Source: Planctomycetota bacterium (GTDB lineage: Bacteria; Planctomycetota; Phycisphaerae; Sedimentisphaerales; Anaerobacaceae). Taken from it: a stretch of DNA of 64,000 nt. The notes beneath the pieces were generated by a model, which saw only the letters and a program-made list of their open reading frames with translations, had not been told where the DNA came from and ran no database searches. Where the stretch lies: positions 1 through 64,000 of the forward strand of contig JADFJC010000001.1 of assembly GCA_022566315.1 (NCBI GenBank), given 5' to 3'. The position numbers and the translations under genes are program-made. This document shows positions 59,981 through 64,000 of this stretch, one piece after another; position 1 is the first letter of the stretch; every line of letters starts with the position of its first letter.

Positions 59981-62900
59981 ATGGAACGGTCAAAATTAAT
60001 AATATCAATAGTAGTTGGTATTGCATCGGTCCTTATTGTCTGGAGGGTCGGTTTTTACCCGCCGGTGCCTGAACAAACAGGAAAACCAACTGAAACCCAA
60101 AAAGTAGCTGTTGAACCTGAGCAGCCCGAAGAAGCTCAAAAGTTAGGTGACGCAAACGAGCCTGCGGTGGCCTCTGATGTTAACGAACCCGGAAGATTAA
60201 CGGATGTTAACGAGCCCCGAACAGTAGCTGCCGTTGGGGTTGGGGAGCCAATAAGATTAGCTGCCGTTGGTGGGCCAAGAGGGCCAGATGATGTTGGTAG
60301 GCCAAGAAGAGCAGTTGTCATTACCGAGCCGAATGAGCCTGTTGAGCCAAACGAACCGATGGAAATCGTGAATCTCAAAAATGTGGAGATGAAAACCATT
60401 ATTGCGAAGCTCGCAGAATGGACCGGCAAGGTAATTATTCCCACCGATGAGGCGATGAAACAGAGAATAACTATATACGCGCCGAAGAAGCTGCCAAGAA
60501 GCAAAGCTATTTCGAAGATATATAGTGCGCTGCGTATGAAAGGCTACATTGTCGAACAGACCGATGGCACGATTTTTCTCAAACCAATGAAGGATGCAAA
60601 GCTCGGCGAGGTTCCCACGATATCGGATGATTACCCGCTTGCGATGGTTGAAAATAAAGACCAGGTAGTTCAAAAGTTCTTTAAGCTGAAGAACTACAGT
60701 CCTTCGCAGATGGGTCAGATTATTCTGCCGTTGATAGACGAGTACGGCTACGTAAGCGCTGATGAAGGCACCGGTAGTCTGCTGGTAATTGATACAGTTA
60801 AGAGTCTGATGCGCATTAGTCTGATTATCAAACAGTTTGACGTGGTCGAAGTTGAGGAAATTTTCACAGAGATATTTGAAATTCGTCACGGTGACCCCAC
60901 GGAGATTGTCAAGCTGCTTCAGACACTGTTAGGTGACGGCAGCAGCAGTGTGAGAGGCCCCAGCCGAGGCCGTGGGTTTCCGTCAAGACCGAGTTCTTCG
61001 AGCAGTTCATCTAAAAGCAAAAGTAAAAGCACAGGTGGTACGGCAATATCGGTTACGGTCGGCACCAGCCGGACGCCGGCTATTCTTATCGCGGAGCCGA
61101 CGTACAACTGGATTATCGCAAAAGCAACGGCTGAAGATTTAAAGCAGATTGCCGAGTGGATTGAGAAGCTCGACAAGGCTGTGCCTACACTGTTTATTGA
61201 TCAACCTCTTGCGAGAATTGAAAATAAAAATCAGATAGTTCAGAAATTCTTCAAGTTAGAAAACTACAGTCCTTCGAAGATGAGCCAGATTGTCGGACCT
61301 TTGATTAGCGATACCGGCTATGTAAGCGCCGATGAAACCACGGGCAATCTTGTAGTGATTGATACGGTTGAAAGTCTGATGCGCATCGAGATGATTATCG
61401 AACAGTTTGATGTGCCCGAAGCTGAGCAAACCGTTACGGAGATATTTGAAATACGTTACGGCGACCCATCGGAGATTGTCCAGTTATTGAGGATGCTTAT
61501 AACCGGTGAGACCGGCACCAGCTCAAGGAGTCTTGGTCGAAGCAGCAGTTACGGCCGAAGTAGTTACAGCCGGACCAGTTATTCGTCAAGCCGTGGTTAT
61601 AGTAGTAGAGGTAGTTCCAGGTCCGGCTCATCATCGGTTATGATTGGGCCAAGCGAACAGCCGGTTGTGCTTATACCGGAGCCGAAGCGCAGGTGGATTA
61701 TCGCAAGGGCGTCGGCTGAAGATATGAAACAGATTAGCGAGTGGATAGATAAACTTGACCACGAGGAACCGGTCAGAGCAGAATACGAAACAGTTTCAAT
61801 CACGTATGCTGATGTTGGCGAAGTTGCGAGCCGTCTTAACGAGGCGCTGCAGCAGATGCCAGGCTCAGAATTGCAAACGAGCGTTCTTATTCAGCCGTTA
61901 GAGCAGGCAAAACAGATTGTCATCTTCGGCAGGGCGGATATACGCGAAATGGTTAAGAAACTTATTATGGAAGTGGACGTTCCTCCCGGTGAGTTTGAAA
62001 CAAGGGTTTTTGAACTGAAATATGCCGACCCCGACCAGATTAAGGAAAATATCGACGAACTCTATAGTGAGACAGCCCCCGGTGGCGGCGGCTCGGCCAG
62101 TTACTACTATTACAGATACGGGCGCGGCAGCCAAGGAAGTGATGCAAGTACGGTAAAAGTAATATCATTTCCGACGATGGGACAGTTAACGGTGATTGCC
62201 TCGCCTGATAATATGCTCAAAATTATCGGGCAGATAAAGGATTGGGATGTTCCGCTGGATGTGGAGAAGCTCAAGCCGAGGATAATTGAGCTGCATAACT
62301 CCGACCCGGTGCAAATGGTCAATCTTCTAAAGACGCTTTTTACCGAAGAAGGTGGCGGAGGTATGAGTATCTTCGATATTTTATTTGGCGGAGGTAGTGG
62401 GGAAAAGGCAAAAATTGTCGGGCCGCTCTATGGCCAATTGACCTTTGAGGAGGTGCCAGGGACAAGGAAGATAATCATAATAAGCAAGATTCCCGAGGCA
62501 TACGATGTCATTGAGCAATTGATACTTGACCTTGACAGAGAGGAGATGGGCGAGATACCCAAAGTTATAGAGCTCAAGTACGCAGACCCTGAAGACCTGA
62601 GCGAACGTCTAAATGCAATGTTCGTCGAATCGGGACAAACAGCCAGGATTCGACTCACTGCCCAGGGACTGACCTCAACGTCGGCGATGGATGATTCAGG
62701 TGACGGCGGCAGTAGTAACGCCAACCAAAACCAAAACGCCGGCCAGTCGGAGGATAACACTTATACGCCGCCGTGGTCCGGGTCCGGTGCTCGCAGCAGT
62801 ATCGATACAGAGCGGCCGATAAGCAACGTCATAGGCAGGATTCGCTTCGTGCCGGAGCCGCATACCAAGTCGATTATGGTGCTCGCTCCACCGGAGTTCA

Positions 62901-63820
62901 TGGACGAAATAGAAGGACTGATCGCACAACTGGACGTGCCGGGCAAGCAGGTGATGATAGAGGCGATTATTGTGGAGATTGAGCACAGCAAAGTAACTTC
63001 TCTCGGTATCCAACTGGCAACGAACCCTGCTGCGTTCGGTTCAATAGGCGAAAATGCACTTGTGGCGCTGGGCAATCTTACAAATATTGGAACTCACGGC
63101 ACAGATGGCGGTATAATATCGCCCAGTGGTGTGGGAGGAGGGACCACACCCACACTGTTTGGCGCTACAGGGTCAGGGTCAGTGTTCGGCGTTGGAACAG
63201 ATGTTTACGCCTTGATTGATTTCCTCATCAGGACAACCGACGCCAAGATTCTTAATCAGCAGACACTCTGGACGAAGGACAATGAAGAAGCAAGTTTCTT
63301 CAAGGGCAAAGAAGTTGCATTCCTCGCGGGCACGACCTTATTGGGCGCAGGAGGAGGCTCGACGCAGGACATTACTTTCGAGAAGGTAGGTATGGAGCTG
63401 CGGGTGCGACCGAGTATTACCCCCGAGGACAACGTCGATATGATTGTCAATGTCCAGATTTCCCAGCTTACCTCAGACCTTGTGAACAACCAGCCCGTCA
63501 GGAGCCATATGGAAACCACGACTAATATGATAGTGCGGGACGGCCAGACGCTTTTGCTCGGTGGTATTTTATTCCAGAAGGATAGCAAAGTCCAACGCAA
63601 GCTTCCGCTATTCGGTGATTTGCCTTTGATTGGAGGTCTGTTCCGACATACCGAGGTCATTAAGACAAACAGCGAGATGCTTGTGTTCATAACACCCCAC
63701 GTGATAGATGAACCTACTGCGGAACTTCCCGAGACAGTAACAGAGAAAAAGGAAAAACTCGAAGACATTCAGGAGCAACTGGAAGAAACTATGGAAGGCT
63801 TAGCGTGGGAAACACCGTGA
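59981..63820 (+). CDS. gspD: Giant secretin GspD with duplicated periplasmic modules
   Basis: The 1279-residue outer-membrane secretin is about twice the usual 600-750. A membrane/signal helix (5-24) is followed by a proline/NEP-rich stretch (DVNEPGRLTDVNEP, 30-130) and an N0-like domain (130-200). Two closely similar ~190-residue N1-type modules follow (about 222-390 and 412-590; NYSPSQMGQI and NYSPSKMSQI; EIFEIRHGDPTEIV and EIFEIRYGDPSEIV), each with a Ser/Arg/Tyr-rich loop. Further N-domains run to about 980, then the secretin barrel (from VMIEAIIVEIEHSK, about 990, to the VPLFGDLPLIGGLF-like LPLFGDLPLIGGLFRH near 1205). GAGGTG precedes ATG 59981. It is the last operon gene. Confidence 0.9.
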   Translation: MERSKLIISIVVGIASVLIVWRVGFYPPVPEQTGKPTETQKVAVEPEQPEEAQKLGDANEPAVASDVNEPGRLTDVNEPRTVAAVGVGEPIRLAAVGGPRGPDDVGRPRRAVVITEPNEPVEPNEPMEIVNLKNVEMKTIIAKLAEWTGKVIIPTDEAMKQRITIYAPKKLPRSKAISKIYSALRMKGYIVEQTDGTIFLKPMKDAKLGEVPTISDDYPLAMVENKDQVVQKFFKLKNYSPSQMGQIILPLIDEYGYVSADEGTGSLLVIDTVKSLMRISLIIKQFDVVEVEEIFTEIFEIRHGDPTEIVKLLQTLLGDGSSSVRGPSRGRGFPSRPSSSSSSSKSKSKSTGGTAISVTVGTSRTPAILIAEPTYNWIIAKATAEDLKQIAEWIEKLDKAVPTLFIDQPLARIENKNQIVQKFFKLENYSPSKMSQIVGPLISDTGYVSADETTGNLVVIDTVESLMRIEMIIEQFDVPEAEQTVTEIFEIRYGDPSEIVQLLRMLITGETGTSSRSLGRSSSYGRSSYSRTSYSSSRGYSSRGSSRSGSSSVMIGPSEQPVVLIPEPKRRWIIARASAEDMKQISEWIDKLDHEEPVRAEYETVSITYADVGEVASRLNEALQQMPGSELQTSVLIQPLEQAKQIVIFGRADIREMVKKLIMEVDVPPGEFETRVFELKYADPDQIKENIDELYSETAPGGGGSASYYYYRYGRGSQGSDASTVKVISFPTMGQLTVIASPDNMLKIIGQIKDWDVPLDVEKLKPRIIELHNSDPVQMVNLLKTLFTEEGGGGMSIFDILFGGGSGEKAKIVGPLYGQLTFEEVPGTRKIIIISKIPEAYDVIEQLILDLDREEMGEIPKVIELKYADPEDLSERLNAMFVESGQTARIRLTAQGLTSTSAMDDSGDGGSSNANQNQNAGQSEDNTYTPPWSGSGARSSIDTERPISNVIGRIRFVPEPHTKSIMVLAPPEFMDEIEGLIAQLDVPGKQVMIEAIIVEIEHSKVTSLGIQLATNPAAFGSIGENALVALGNLTNIGTHGTDGGIISPSGVGGGTTPTLFGATGSGSVFGVGTDVYALIDFLIRTTDAKILNQQTLWTKDNEEASFFKGKEVAFLAGTTLLGAGGGSTQDITFEKVGMELRVRPSITPEDNVDMIVNVQISQLTSDLVNNQPVRSHMETTTNMIVRDGQTLLLGGILFQKDSKVQRKLPLFGDLPLIGGLFRHTEVIKTNSEMLVFITPHVIDEPTAELPETVTEKKEKLEDIQEQLEETMEGLAWETP

Positions 63821-63861
63821 TTTTTCACGGACAAGGTCCTACAACGTGTACTAATTCTGCA

Positions 63862-63889
63862 CCCTGGGCAACCGTTTGGCTGCCCAGGG
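63862..63889 (+). terminator. Hairpin terminator after gspD
   Basis: CCCTGGGCA and TGCCCAGGG form a perfect 9 bp stem with a 10-base loop 41 bases after the stop, followed by TTTG only. The stem is strong but the T-run is short. It probably ends the secretion operon. The window ends 111 bases later with no further gene. Confidence 0.6.
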
Positions 63890-64000
63890 TTTGCAGCAGC
63901 GATTTCATCGCAGCTTTTGCCCATCCATTCCGAAACTGGGGTTACAAAAACTTTTTACTGGCAAGTTGTCTAACGGTACGGTAAAAATAGTAGCCTATTG

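Overview
The window looks like a chromosomal segment of a Planctomycetota bacterium, most likely of the Phycisphaerae/Sedimentisphaerales type. This is inferred from gene content: Tat-targeted FGly sulfatases, PmoA/DUF6807 and Gfo/Idh/MocA proteins, PQQ-type propellers starting WPQFRGP, single prepilins with an H-X9-DG motif, dockerin-ended secreted repeat proteins, and intergenic DNA crowded with short repeats. No rRNA, tRNA, CRISPR array, phage or plasmid gene was seen.

Region 1 (1-1270) is a REP/RAYT nest: one intact Y1 (REP-associated) transposase, two truncated 5' ends of similar genes, at least five hairpins ending in GGGGGCTAA(A)CA, and a tandem duplication. Region 2 (1291-23800) is a secreted-carbohydrate locus: sugar isomerase, two sulfatases, PmoA-like protein, Gfo/Idh oxidoreductase, PhoD-like phosphatase and two PQQ-like propeller proteins (one fused to EF-hands and ankyrin repeats). 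It also holds a minus-strand operon of a duplicated GH5-like glycosidase, a GH29 alpha-L-fucosidase, a corrinoid-methyltransferase-like URO-D protein, RhaT and RhaM. Together these suggest import and catabolism of rhamnose/fucose from sulfated polysaccharide. A MITE-like element with ~34 bp imperfect terminal inverted repeats occurs four times in the window.

Region 3 (23800-28150) has long non-coding stretches with three repeat classes, then two secreted proteins. Region 4 (28180-33000) is the housekeeping pair nrnA-ribF broken up by three two-gene toxin/antitoxin-like cassettes, each bordered by duplicated pieces of nrnA or ribF while both host genes stay intact. Region 5 (33000-40450) holds a class I glutamine amidotransferase-like lipoprotein, a Fur regulator with a His-rich membrane protein behind a 17 bp palindromic operator, mannose-6-phosphate isomerase, a DUF2723 membrane protein and an S41 protease.

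Region 6 (40700-47500) is a surface-polysaccharide set (ATP-grasp, sugar aminotransferase, NusG paralogue, UDP-sugar dehydrogenase, SDR epimerase) followed by a HepT-MntA module. Region 7 (48396-63820) is a co-directional type II secretion operon in the order E-F-G-H-I-J-K-L-M-C-C'-Hint-D. Its unusual features are tandem near-identical GspC-like genes, a membrane-anchored protein ending in a Hint (hedgehog/intein) domain, a helical RERF repeat shared by those three proteins, and a 1279-residue secretin with duplicated periplasmic modules. The Hint protein inside the secretion operon is the best candidate for an undescribed system.
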